DNA of 64,000 bases from Intestinimonas massiliensis (ex Afouda et al. 2020) (GTDB lineage: Bacteria > Bacillota > Clostridia > Oscillospirales > Oscillospiraceae), in NCBI RefSeq assembly GCF_900626285.1, contig NZ_LR131147.1, forward strand, positions 2,669,772 to 2,733,771, in the 5' to 3' direction. Under the pieces are notes generated by a model. That model did not search any database. It had not been told where the DNA came from and was given only the letters and a program-made list of their open reading frames with translations. Positions within the stretch are counted from its first letter, which is position 1. Every line of letters begins with the position of its first letter. A program made the translations under genes and the position numbers. Below are positions 1 through 8,077 of the stretch, piece after piece.

Positions 1-1827
1 CAGAGTGGGCAGGCCCACGCCGCAGGTTTCTGCCGCCTTTTCGGGGCCGCAGGCCTGCACCTTCTCCCGCAGCCCGGAGATAGCCCCTGCCGCCACATCC
101 TTGACCGTGTAACCGCACAGCTCCAGCAGCTTCTGGGCCGCATCATAGCTCTCCGGGTGGACCCCGGTGCGGTCCAGCACGTTCTTGCTCTCGGGCACCC
201 GCAGGAAGCCGGCGCACTGCTCAAAGGCCTTGGGACCCAGCTTGGGCACCTTCAGTACCTGCTTCCGGGTGGTGAAAGCTCCGTTCTCCTCCCGGAATTT
301 GACGATGTTCCTGGCGGTGGTGTGGTTCAGCCCCGCCACATAGGACAGCAGGGGGGCGGAGGCGGTGTTCAGATCCACGCCCACGCTGTTGACGCAGTCC
401 TCCACCACGCCGCCCAGGGTCTCGTCCAGCCGGGCCTGGGGCATGTCGTGCTGGTACTGTCCCACGCCGATGGACTTGGGGTCGATCTTCACCAGCTCGG
501 CCAGGGGGTCCTGGAGCCGCCGGGCGATGGACACGGCGGAACGCAGGTTCACGTCGTAGTCGGGGAACTCCTCGGCGGCCAGCTTGGAGGCGGAGTACAC
601 CGAGGCCCCCGCCTCGTTGACGATCATATAGCTGACCCCGCCGCCCATTTTTTTGATGAGCTCCACCGTCATCTGCTCGGTCTCCCGGCTGGCGGTGCCG
701 TTGCCGATGGCGATGTGGGCCACGCCGTGCTTTCTGATGAGTCTGGAGAGCACGTCGATGGCCTCCTGCTTTTTCCTTTCGTTAAAGGTGGGATACACCA
801 CCGCCGTGTCCAGCACCTTGCCGGTGGGGTCCACCACTGCCACCTTGCAGCCGTTGCGGTAGCCCGGGTCCAGGCCCATGGTGACAAATCCCTTCACCGG
901 GGGCTGCATCAGCAGGGGCTTCAGGTTGAGGCCGAACATCCTGATGGCCCCCTCGTCGGCCTGCTCGGTCAGGGTATTGCGGATCTCCCGCTCCAGGGAG
1001 GGCTTCAGGAGCCGATCCCAGGCGTCGTCCGCCGCGGCACGGACAAACTCCATGGCCGCCCGGCCGGGCACCACCGCCCGGCGCACCGCGATACGGGCGG
1101 TCTCGTCGTCCAGCTCCACGCTTACCTTTAAAATATTCTCCCGCTCTCCCCGGTTGATGGCCAGCACCTGGTGGCCCATGGCCCGGTTCACCGGGGTGCG
1201 GAAATCGTAGTACAGCCGGTAGACGGTATCCTCCGGCTCCTTTTCCGCCGCCCGGGACACCAGCACCCCCTGGCGGAGGTACAGGTCCCGCAGGCGCTTG
1301 CGGACGTTGGCGTCGTCGGAGACCGCCTCGGCGATGATGTCGCTGGCCCCCTGGAGAGCGGCCTCCGCCGTCTCCACCCCCTTGTCCGGGTCCACATACT
1401 GCTCCGCCAGAGCCTGGGGATCCACCTGGGGACCCAGGGCGAACAGGGCAGCCGCCAGAGGTTCCAGCCCCTTTTCCTTGGCCATGGTGGCCCGGGTGCG
1501 CCGCTTGGGCTTGTAGGGCAGGTACAGGTCTTCCACCTCCGCCAGGGTGGCGGCGGCGTCGATGGCGGCGGCCAGCTCCTCCGTCAGCTTGCCCTGGCTC
1601 TCGATGGAGGCCTTCACTTCCTCCCGCCGCTTGTCCAGGTTCCGCAGGTACTGCAGCCGGTCGGCCAGGTTGCGCAGGGTGGTGTCGTCCATGCCGCCGT
1701 GGAGCTCCTTGCGATAGCGGGCGATGAAGGGAATGGTGTTGCCCTCGTCGATGAGAGTGACCACGTTCCGGATATATGTCTCCTTCTGGCCCAGCTCCCG
1801 GGCCAGAATCTGGATGATGCTCTCCAT
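1..1827 (-). CDS. tex: Tex family RNA-binding transcription accessory protein (3' end outside window)
   Basis: I translated the minus strand from the ATG at 1827 (AAAGGAG-type ribosome site just upstream); it stays open for 609 codons to the left edge. The start MESIIQILARELGQKETYI and the later stretches YLPYKPKRRTRATMAKEKG, TMGLDPGYRNGCKVAVVD (YqgF-like fold) and VNSVGVDLNTASAPLLSYV followed by a helix-hairpin-helix are hallmarks of Tex. The C-terminal S1 RNA-binding domain should lie beyond position 1. Tex proteins are cytoplasmic nucleic-acid-binding factors linked to transcription and, in some species, toxin expression; the role here is inferred from family only. It stands alone and diverges from the next gene. 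Confidence 0.93.
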   Translation of the reverse strand, partial: MESIIQILARELGQKETYIRNVVTLIDEGNTIPFIARYRKELHGGMDDTTLRNLADRLQYLRNLDKRREEVKASIESQGKLTEELAAAIDAAATLAEVEDLYLPYKPKRRTRATMAKEKGLEPLAAALFALGPQVDPQALAEQYVDPDKGVETAEAALQGASDIIAEAVSDDANVRKRLRDLYLRQGVLVSRAAEKEPEDTVYRLYYDFRTPVNRAMGHQVLAINRGERENILKVSVELDDETARIAVRRAVVPGRAAMEFVRAAADDAWDRLLKPSLEREIRNTLTEQADEGAIRMFGLNLKPLLMQPPVKGFVTMGLDPGYRNGCKVAVVDPTGKVLDTAVVYPTFNERKKQEAIDVLSRLIRKHGVAHIAIGNGTASRETEQMTVELIKKMGGGVSYMIVNEAGASVYSASKLAAEEFPDYDVNLRSAVSIARRLQDPLAELVKIDPKSIGVGQYQHDMPQARLDETLGGVVEDCVNSVGVDLNTASAPLLSYVAGLNHTTARNIVKFREENGAFTTRKQVLKVPKLGPKAFEQCAGFLRVPESKNVLDRTGVHPESYDAAQKLLELCGYTVKDVAAGAISGLREKVQACGPEKAAETCGVGLPTL

Positions 1828-1896
1828 AGAACTACTCCTTTTAAATAAGGTATTCCTATTTTACGTGATTTTCACGGTCAAGTCCAGCAAATCTCC

Positions 1897-1925
1897 TTGC
1901 GCTTTTTTGACGTAACCCGTAGAAT
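1897..1925 (+). promoter_or_regulatory. Predicted sigma-A promoter of the coiled-coil gene
   Basis: TTGCGC (1897-1902), a 17-bp spacer and TAGAAT (1920-1925), followed by an AGGAGGGG ribosome site and the start at 1948. The divergent tex promoter probably overlaps this 120-bp gap. Confidence 0.5.
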
Positions 1926-1947
1926 AAAGGAAAAGGAGGGGAATGGA

Positions 1948-2901
1948 ATGGATCCCAGACTGGAGAAGATCAACAAGACATGGACGGAACTTACCGAGCA
2001 GGCCTCCCGGCTGAGCCGGGCAGGGGCCCAGCTGGCGGAGCTGGAGCGGCAGCGGAACGAGCGGCAGCAGCGGGTGGCGGAGACCGGCGCCATCTACCGC
2101 AAGGAACAGGACGACGTGGACAAGCTGGAGCAGGGCGGTCTGCGGGCTTTTTTCATCGGCCTTACCGGGAACATGGAGGAACGGCTCACCAAAGAGCGGC
2201 GGGAGGCCATGGCCGCCAAGTACCAGTATGACCAGGCCATGTCCGACCTGGAATACCTGGACGGAAAGATCCGGGAGCTGCGGGGCCAGCAGGAGGAGCT
2301 GAAGCAGGTCCAGCAGAGGCTGGAGGCCCTCAGTCAGGCCAAGGCCAAGCTGCTCAAGGAGCTGGGCGGTGAGACCGGAGAACAGCTGCTGGAGATGGAC
2401 CGGCGGCAGGCGGAGCTGGAGCATCAGCTCCGGGAGGTGCGGGAGGCCCTTTTCGCCGGCCGGCGGGCCGAGACCGCCATCGAGCAGGTGGTCAACAGTC
2501 TGGACAGCGCCGAAGGCTGGGGCATGTGGGATATGCTGGGGGGCGGGCTGCTCTCTACCGCCATCAAACACGGCCATATGGATGACGCCCAGGACGGCCT
2601 GCGGCAGGTCCAGCGGGCCCTGTCCGACTTCCGCACCGAGCTGGCCGACGTGGGGAATATCCAGATCCCCGACATCTCCATCGGCTCCTTCGCCACCTTT
2701 GCCGACTACTTCTTTGACGGTATTTTCGTGGACTGGTATGTGCAGTCCAACATCCACGACGCCCAGAGAGGGGTGTCCGAGGTGCAGGGAAAGGTCCAGG
2801 CCGCCGTTCACACCCTGGAGGCGGCGGAGGACAGCCTGGACCTGGAATTGGAGGGCCTCAAGGCCCGCCGGTCCGCTCTGCTGGACAGCGTCCAGTCTTG
2901 A
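1948..2901 (+). CDS. Coiled-coil protein of unknown function
   Basis: 317 residues starting MDPRLEKINKTWTELTEQ. I chose the ATG at 1948 because AGGAGGGG lies at the right distance; an in-frame start further upstream has no ribosome site. Residues about 5-180 are almost continuous heptad-type helix rich in E, Q, R and L. A glycine-rich break (GWGMWDMLGGGLLSTAIKHGH) follows, then a second helical region to the end. There is no signal peptide or membrane segment, so it is probably cytoplasmic. I do not recognise a named family. It is monocistronic or reads toward the MarR gene, whose -35 box overlaps its stop codon. Confidence 0.75.
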   Translation: MDPRLEKINKTWTELTEQASRLSRAGAQLAELERQRNERQQRVAETGAIYRKEQDDVDKLEQGGLRAFFIGLTGNMEERLTKERREAMAAKYQYDQAMSDLEYLDGKIRELRGQQEELKQVQQRLEALSQAKAKLLKELGGETGEQLLEMDRRQAELEHQLREVREALFAGRRAETAIEQVVNSLDSAEGWGMWDMLGGGLLSTAIKHGHMDDAQDGLRQVQRALSDFRTELADVGNIQIPDISIGSFATFADYFFDGIFVDWYVQSNIHDAQRGVSEVQGKVQAAVHTLEAAEDSLDLELEGLKARRSALLDSVQS

Positions 2902-2926
2902 CAAACCGGGAGAATAGAGATAATAT
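2898..2926 (+). promoter_or_regulatory. Sigma-A promoter of the MarR gene
   Basis: TTGACA (2898-2903), 17-bp spacer, TAATAT (2921-2926). The -35 box overlaps the stop codon of the upstream gene and the operator begins at the base after the -10 box. Confidence 0.85.
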
Positions 2927-2938
2927 GTAACTGGTTAC
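2927..2938. promoter_or_regulatory. Inverted-repeat operator in front of the MarR gene
   Basis: GTAAC-TG-GTTAC, perfect 5-bp arms, placed over the expected transcription start. The same arms recur at 3470-3481 before the MATE gene, so this is the likely binding site of the MarR protein (autorepression). Confidence 0.75.
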
Positions 2939-2959
2939 TTATTTGAACGAGGTGGGAGC

Positions 2960-3406
2960 ATGCCAGGTCTGATGCCCTTTGGCCTGAAAATCGCGATCAT
3001 CAACCGGGAGTTCCGCAGGCGGATGGACGAAAAAGCCGCCGCCATGGGGCTGACCTCCGTGCAGCTCCGGGTGCTGGGCTCGGTGAGCCGGTTGGAGGCA
3101 GCGGGAAAAGAGGAGATCCACCAGAATGATCTGGAGCGGATCGAGCATGTGACCCATCCGGCCATGACCAAGATGCTTCAGCGGCTGGAGAGCAAGGGCT
3201 TTATCCGGTGTGTGCCCAGCCAGAAGGACCATAGGTACAAAAAGGTCACCTGCACCCAGCGGTCAGCCGGTATTCACCGCCTGATCCTGGCCCAGGATGC
3301 AGAAGTGGTGGAGGAGCTGTGCAGTGACTTTTCCGGAGAGGAAAAGGAACGGCTGATGGAGCTCATCGACCTGCTGCTGGACCGGATCGGCCCGGAAAAC
3401 AAGTGA
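2960..3406 (+). CDS. MarR family transcriptional regulator
   Basis: 148 residues, the normal MarR length. A winged helix-turn-helix spans about residues 35-100, with a recognition helix around HPAMTKMLQRLESKGFI and a wing containing SQKDHRYKKV. Helices at both ends fit the dimer interface. Start at ATG 2960 after GAGGTGGGAG. It has its own promoter with an operator on the start site and ends in a strong terminator. The next gene is a MATE exporter whose promoter carries the same operator, so the pair looks like a drug- or metabolite-responsive repressor and its pump. The ligand cannot be told from sequence. Confidence 0.9.
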   Translation: MPGLMPFGLKIAIINREFRRRMDEKAAAMGLTSVQLRVLGSVSRLEAAGKEEIHQNDLERIEHVTHPAMTKMLQRLESKGFIRCVPSQKDHRYKKVTCTQRSAGIHRLILAQDAEVVEELCSDFSGEEKERLMELIDLLLDRIGPENK

Positions 3407-3412
3407 ATTCCA

Positions 3413-3460
3413 AAGGCGGCACGCCGAGGAGGAAACTCGGTGCGCCGCCTTCTTTTTTTG
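3413..3460 (+). terminator. Rho-independent terminator after the MarR gene
   Basis: AAGGCGGC..CCGAG pairs with CTCGG..GCCGCCTT with two internal mismatches, followed by seven T. It separates the MarR transcript from the MATE gene. Confidence 0.8.
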
Positions 3461-3469
3461 CCCAAATAG

Positions 3470-3481
3470 GTAACCTGTTAC
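3470..3481. promoter_or_regulatory. Second copy of the MarR operator, before the MATE gene
   Basis: GTAAC-CT-GTTAC, arms identical to 2927-2938 and also followed by TTAT. It lies between a weak -35 (TTGCCC, 3458-3463) and a -10 candidate (TTATAT, 3482-3487). That implies repression by blocking polymerase; the promoter boxes are uncertain because the resulting leader would be very short. Confidence 0.7.
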
Positions 3482-3503
3482 TTATATGGAGGAGGACAAC
3501 AAC

Positions 3504-4910
3504 ATGGAAAAAGCAGTACCGGAAGGGAAAAGTCCCTTCGCAACAGAACCGATCGGACGGTTGATTCTGAAATTTGCCGTTCCCAGCGTCATCGCGCTGT
3601 TGGTCAATTCCCTGTACAACATCGTGGACCAGATCTTCATCGGCTGGGGCGTGGGCTATCTGGGCAACGGCGCCACGAACATCGTATTTCCCATTACCAT
3701 CGTCGCCCTGGCCCTGGCCATGATGATCGGCAACGGCGGCGCCGCCTTTCTCAGCCTGAAACTGGGCGAGGGCAAGGTGGACACGGCGAGAAAAGGCGTG
3801 GGCAACGCAGTTACCCTTGTGGTGATCGTCAGCATCGTCCTGGCGGCAGTCTTTCTGATCTTCATCAATCCCATTCTGAACCTGTTCGGCGCTACTGACG
3901 TGCTTCGCCCCTACGCCCTGCAGTACGGCTATATCATCGGTATCGGCCTGCCCTTCATGATGATCTCCGGCGCCATCAATTCCATGGTCCGGGCCGACGG
4001 CAGCCCCAAGTTTGCCATGTTCTCCATGGTCATCGGCGCCGTTCTCAACGTGATCCTGGACCCGGTGTTCATCTTTGTGTTCCACATGGGCGTGCAGGGC
4101 GCGGCCATCGCCACGGTGATCGGTCAGGTGGCCTCTTTTGTGGTGTCTGTGGTCTATATGCCCCGGTTCAAGAGTGTCCGCCTGACCAAGGCCGCCTTCC
4201 GGCCCAGCGGACGGACCTGCGGGAATATCGTCACCTTCGGCCTCAGCAGCTTCATTACCCAGTTTGCCATCACCATCGTCATGGCGCTGACCAACAACCT
4301 GCTGGCCATCTACGGCGCCGCCTCCATTTACGGCGCCGAGATCCCCCTGACGGCCACCGGCATCGTCATGAAGGTCAACCAGATCATGATCGCCATCCTG
4401 CTGGGCATCGCCACCGGCACCCAGCCCATTATCGGCTACAACTACGGCGCCAAGAACTTCAAGCGGGTGAAGAAGGCCCTGGAGATCTCCCTCATCGCCT
4501 CGGAGGTCATCTCCGTCCTGGCCTTCCTGCTCTTCCAGTTCTCCCCCATGACGGTGGTGTCCCTGTTCGGCTCCGAGGAGGGCCTCTACAATGATTTCGC
4601 GGTAAAGGCCTTCCGCATTTTCCTGATGCTCTGCCCCCTGACCGGGTTCCAGACCATGGCGGCGGTCTATCTCCAGGCGGTGGGCAAGCCGGTGAAGTCG
4701 GCCATCCTCTCTCTGGCCCGGCAGATCATCTTCTTTGTGCCCGCGGCCCTGATCCTGCCCCAGTTCCTGGGCGTGGAAGGCGTCCTGTGGACGGGACCCG
4801 TGGCCGACGGCCTGGCTTTTGTCCTCTCTCTGGCCCTGCTCCTGTATGAGAATCACCACCTGAAGAAGAGCCACGCGGCCCAGCTGGCGCAAAACGGACA
4901 GACAGAATAA
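3504..4910 (+). CDS. MATE family efflux transporter
   Basis: 468 residues from ATG 3504, chosen because GGAGGAGG lies just before it (an in-frame ATG at 3486 overlaps that ribosome site). Twelve hydrophobic segments form two six-helix halves, as in the MATE superfamily, with family stretches PSVIALLVNSLYNIVDQIFI and GTQPIIGYNYGAKNFKRVKK. This is an inner-membrane exporter driven by Na+ or H+; substrates are often cationic drugs or metabolites but cannot be assigned. It is controlled from the shared GTAAC/GTTAC operator and lies 16 bp before a cytidylate-kinase-like gene, probably co-transcribed. Confidence 0.93.
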   Translation: MEKAVPEGKSPFATEPIGRLILKFAVPSVIALLVNSLYNIVDQIFIGWGVGYLGNGATNIVFPITIVALALAMMIGNGGAAFLSLKLGEGKVDTARKGVGNAVTLVVIVSIVLAAVFLIFINPILNLFGATDVLRPYALQYGYIIGIGLPFMMISGAINSMVRADGSPKFAMFSMVIGAVLNVILDPVFIFVFHMGVQGAAIATVIGQVASFVVSVVYMPRFKSVRLTKAAFRPSGRTCGNIVTFGLSSFITQFAITIVMALTNNLLAIYGAASIYGAEIPLTATGIVMKVNQIMIAILLGIATGTQPIIGYNYGAKNFKRVKKALEISLIASEVISVLAFLLFQFSPMTVVSLFGSEEGLYNDFAVKAFRIFLMLCPLTGFQTMAAVYLQAVGKPVKSAILSLARQIIFFVPAALILPQFLGVEGVLWTGPVADGLAFVLSLALLLYENHHLKKSHAAQLAQNGQTE

Positions 4911-4926
4911 AAGGAGGCTATGGAAC

Positions 4927-5505
4927 ATGAAAAACAGAATCATTACCATCAGCCGCGAATTCGGCAGCGGCGGGCGCACCATTGGAAAGAAAGTGGCGGA
5001 GGCCCTGAATATTCCCTGCTATGACAGCCAGCTGATCCAGAAGATCGCGGCGGAGAGCGGCTTCAATGAGGACTACATCAAGGAGGCCGGCGAGTATGCC
5101 CCCGGCGGCTTCCTCTCCTCAGCCCTCTCCCACCGGGGAATCGCATCTACCAACGAGGACTACATCTGGGAGATCCAGTGCCGGATCATCACCGAACTGG
5201 CGGAGAAAGGACCCTGCGTCATTGTGGGCCGGTGCGCCGACTACATCCTCCGGGATAAGGCGGACTGCCTGAAAGTCTTTATCCACGCTGACATGAGTTT
5301 CCGCGCCAAGCGCATCGTAGAGGTGTACGGCGAGCGGGAGCAGTCGCCTGAGCAGCGCCTGAAGGACAAGGATAAGCGCCGGGCGGCTTACCACCGGTTC
5401 TATACCGACATGAAATGGGGCCACGCCCAGAACTACGACCTGACCCTGAACAGCGGCACCCTGGGCATCGACAAGTGCGTGGATATTATCAGACAATTGT
5501 ATTAA
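4927..5505 (+). CDS. Cytidylate kinase-like family protein
   Basis: 192 residues. The N-terminus MKNRIITISREFGSGGRT holds a P-loop of the cytidylate-kinase-like family (GSGGRTIGKKVA); VIVGRCADYIL follows near residue 100. The family is annotated AAA/cytidylate kinase-like; the substrate is not established and it is not the housekeeping Cmk fused or adjacent to rpsA. AGGAGG precedes the start. A paralogue lies at 30840-31436 with the same order of motifs. It is probably co-transcribed with the MATE gene and ends at a perfect terminator. Confidence 0.85.
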   Translation: MKNRIITISREFGSGGRTIGKKVAEALNIPCYDSQLIQKIAAESGFNEDYIKEAGEYAPGGFLSSALSHRGIASTNEDYIWEIQCRIITELAEKGPCVIVGRCADYILRDKADCLKVFIHADMSFRAKRIVEVYGEREQSPEQRLKDKDKRRAAYHRFYTDMKWGHAQNYDLTLNSGTLGIDKCVDIIRQLY

Positions 5506-5512
5506 GGAAGAG

Positions 5513-5550
5513 AAAACGGACGCGGGTCCACAGACCCGCGTCCGTTTTTT
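5513..5550 (+). terminator. Strong terminator after the kinase-like gene
   Basis: A perfect 16-bp stem (AAAACGGACGCGGGTC with its complement), 4-nt loop, then T-run. Confidence 0.92.
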
Positions 5551-5564
5551 GTTGACAGACGGAC

Positions 5565-5598
5565 GGACGGCGGGGCTCCTTTCGGAGCCCCGCCGTCC
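5565..5598. repeat. 15-bp perfect inverted repeat at the end of the lysine operon
   Basis: GGACGGCGGGGCTCC, loop TTTC, exact complement. It lies just past the kamE stop but has no T-run on the minus strand, so it may be a 3'-end stabiliser or a weak terminator. Confidence 0.6.
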
Positions 5599-5635
5599 TT
5601 ACAGAGAAAAAGAGGGGAAAAGAGAGGAAACGAAA

Positions 5636-6424
5636 TTACTTGCCCAGACGGCGGACCATTTCCTTGGCGCAGAAGGTGGCCACATCGTCGGCGTAGGTGC
5701 CGGCGCCGAAACCGGCGTCATAGCCCAGCTCCTTGGCCAGAGCGTGGGTGATGCGGGCGCCGCCGCAGCAGAAGATATACTTCTCGCGGACGCCCTCGGC
5801 CTCGGCCAGCTCGATGAGCTCGGTCAGGTTCTTGATGTGGACGTCCTTCTGGGTGACGGTCTGGGAGACCAGCAGCACATCGGCGTTGACCTCGGCGGCC
5901 TTCCGGAGGAACTCCTCGTTGGGCACCTGGGAACCCAGGTTGTACGCCTCGATCATCTCGTAGCGCTCCAGGCCATAGTGGCCGGCAAAGCCCTTCCGGT
6001 TCATGATGGCGTCGATGCCCACGGTGTGAGCGTCGGTACCGGTGGAGGCGCCCACCACCACCAGCTTGCGGCCCAGCCGCTCCTTCAGGAACTCGTCGGT
6101 CTCGTCCATGCTCATGGCCTCGTCGGCCACGGTCTGCACCACGATCTCATTGTAGTTGATGGTATGGGTGAGAGAGCCGTACACCACATAGAAGGTGAAG
6201 GCCTCGTCCAGCTTCTGACGGAGCGCCACGTTGGGGTCGGCCAGGCCCATCTTCTGGGCGATGAGCACGGCGGCCGCCGCGCCCTTGTCGTCGTCCTTGA
6301 CGGGCAGGGTGAAGGACATCTGCACCTTGCCGTCGTTCATGGTGTCGCCGTAGGGTTTCAGCCGGGTCAGGTCCAGGGTGGTGTCCAGGTCCTTATCACG
6401 GATTTGATACAGTCCGGAACTCAT
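5636..6424 (-). CDS. kamE: Beta-lysine 5,6-aminomutase, beta subunit
   Basis: 262 residues, the B12-binding subunit of lysine/beta-lysine 5,6-aminomutase. It moves the terminal amino group of L-beta-lysine to give 3,5-diaminohexanoate using adenosylcobalamin and PLP. The motif TGTDAHTVG puts His at 133 and the lysine in MNRK at 144. As I recall, these match the cobalt-ligand His133 and PLP-lysine Lys144 of the Clostridium sticklandii enzyme. CGGARITHALAKELGYDAGFG closes the Rossmann-type B12 domain. It overlaps kamD by 4 bp, so translation is probably coupled. Last gene of the operon. Confidence 0.96.
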   Translation of the reverse strand: MSSGLYQIRDKDLDTTLDLTRLKPYGDTMNDGKVQMSFTLPVKDDDKGAAAAVLIAQKMGLADPNVALRQKLDEAFTFYVVYGSLTHTINYNEIVVQTVADEAMSMDETDEFLKERLGRKLVVVGASTGTDAHTVGIDAIMNRKGFAGHYGLERYEMIEAYNLGSQVPNEEFLRKAAEVNADVLLVSQTVTQKDVHIKNLTELIELAEAEGVREKYIFCCGGARITHALAKELGYDAGFGAGTYADDVATFCAKEMVRRLGK

Positions 6425-7989
6425 TTACCGGCACCCCCTTTCATCATGGGAGCCAGGAAGGGGTTGAAGTACCCGGGCGCCTTGTTCACGACGCCTTCCA
6501 GGCCCTTGCCGCCGTCGCGGGGCCGCTTGATGTCGGCGAAAATGCCCCGCTCCAGGGTCTCGAAAATACCCAGCTGCTCGATCTGGCCCAGCAGGTCGGT
6601 GGCCTTGTGGAGCACGTCGGCCGCACGGTGCTGCATGATGCCGCCTTCCTTGAACACGATCTCGTTGCCCAGGTCGTGCATGGTACGGTAGATGTACTGC
6701 GCGTTCTGGATGGCCAGGAAACGGTCGGACAGGAAGGGAGTGTGGATAGCCTCGGTCATCATGCCCAGCAGATGGATCTTCTGGTTGGTCATGATGGTCA
6801 CCATGTTGAACAGGGCGTCCTGAACCTGGCCGCGGAAGATGTTGCCGGTCATGAACTTCGTGGGAGGCATGTACTTCAGCGGGGCGTTGGGGAAGATCTC
6901 GCGGGCCATTTCGGCCTGAGCCAGCTCGTACAGGAAGCCGTTCTCCACGTCGGGATCGATCTCGAAGGCGTGGCCCAGACCCATCTGCTCCTCAGGCAGG
7001 CCGGCCCGGAGGGCGAAGGCCTCGTTGAGGAACTGGGAGGCCAGCACGGTGTGGGCCTCTTCCACAGCGTCGGCGGTGGTCAGGTAGTTGTCCTCGCCGG
7101 TGTTGATGACCACGCCGGCATAGGCGTTGATGGCACGGGAGAAGGACTGGTCGATGAGGGTGCGCTGCATGTTGATGTCGCGGAACAGGATGCCGTACAG
7201 AGCGTCGTTCAGCATCACGTCCAGGCCCTCGAAGGCGCCCATGGCGGCGATCTCAGGCATGCACAGGCCGGAGCAGTAGTTGCACACCCGGATGTAGCGG
7301 CCCAGCTCCTCGCCCACCTTGTCCATGGCCTCACGCATCAGGCGGAAGTTCTCCTGGGTGGCGTAGGTGCCGCCGAAGCCCTCGGTGGTGGCGCCGTAAG
7401 GCACGTAGTCCAGCAGGGACTGGCCGGTGGTACGGATGACGGCGATGACGTCGGCGCCCTGGCGGGCGGCGGCGGTAGCCTGCACCACGTCCTCATAGAT
7501 ATTGCCGGTGGCCACGATCAGGTAGATCCAGGGACCCTTCTTCTCGCCGCCGTGAGAGGCGATGAAGTCCTCGCGGCGCTTGCGGCGGGCGCGGATCTTG
7601 GCCAGGCTCTTTTCCACAATGGGATCCAGAGCGGCGCGGATGTCCGCCTCGCTGTGGGCGGGGATGGCAGTCAGGTCCAGAGAACCGTTGGCCACGTCCT
7701 CGGCGATGCCCTGGGGATCCTTCCCTGTCTCCACCATGGCGTTGCCGATCCAGAACGCGGCGCCCTGGGGCAGGCCGCCCTTCTCCTGCAGGTGCTCCAC
7801 CACTACGTTGGGCAGAGGCACGTCGCCGGAGTCCACACCATCAATGCCCAGCAGACGGCAGATGGTACGCTCGACAGCTACGGTAGTGCAGCCGTCGATG
7901 AAGCGCTGGGTATCGTCAGCCACTCGGGAGGCGTGAGCCCGGGCCTCGTCCACCAGCTTAAAATCAAGGTTCAGCTTAGATTCCAACAT
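6421..7989 (-). CDS. kamD: Beta-lysine 5,6-aminomutase, alpha subunit
   Basis: 522 residues, full length for KamD, which provides the TIM-barrel half of the active site. The stretches TGNIYEDVVQATAAARQGAD, YCSGLCMPEIAAMGAFEGLD and KYMPPTKFMTGNIFRGQ are typical. Partner of KamE, whose gene overlaps by 4 bp. The start at 7989 has only a modest ribosome site (GGAAGTGA), so expression may rely on upstream translation. It is separated from kamA by 88 bp containing a hairpin. Confidence 0.95.
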   Translation of the reverse strand: MLESKLNLDFKLVDEARAHASRVADDTQRFIDGCTTVAVERTICRLLGIDGVDSGDVPLPNVVVEHLQEKGGLPQGAAFWIGNAMVETGKDPQGIAEDVANGSLDLTAIPAHSEADIRAALDPIVEKSLAKIRARRKRREDFIASHGGEKKGPWIYLIVATGNIYEDVVQATAAARQGADVIAVIRTTGQSLLDYVPYGATTEGFGGTYATQENFRLMREAMDKVGEELGRYIRVCNYCSGLCMPEIAAMGAFEGLDVMLNDALYGILFRDINMQRTLIDQSFSRAINAYAGVVINTGEDNYLTTADAVEEAHTVLASQFLNEAFALRAGLPEEQMGLGHAFEIDPDVENGFLYELAQAEMAREIFPNAPLKYMPPTKFMTGNIFRGQVQDALFNMVTIMTNQKIHLLGMMTEAIHTPFLSDRFLAIQNAQYIYRTMHDLGNEIVFKEGGIMQHRAADVLHKATDLLGQIEQLGIFETLERGIFADIKRPRDGGKGLEGVVNKAPGYFNPFLAPMMKGGAGK

Positions 7990-8023
7990 CGATCACTTCC
8001 ATTCTTTGTCAGTTCAAAAACGG

Positions 8024-8067
8024 GGGCAAGCGGACCGTCGCATTTGGCGGCGGTCCGCTGCTTGCCC
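8024..8067. repeat. Hairpin between kamA and kamD
   Basis: GGGCAAG and CGGACCG pair with CGGTCCG and CTTGCCC with a small bulge; there is no T-run. Likely an intra-operon processing or stability hairpin rather than a terminator. Confidence 0.5.
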
Positions 8068-8077
8068 TGGGGAATGA

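Noticed and set aside
2898..2960. Coupling of the coiled-coil gene to the MarR gene as one operon
   Set aside because: A consensus promoter with operator lies between them, so separate control is more likely, though read-through is possible.
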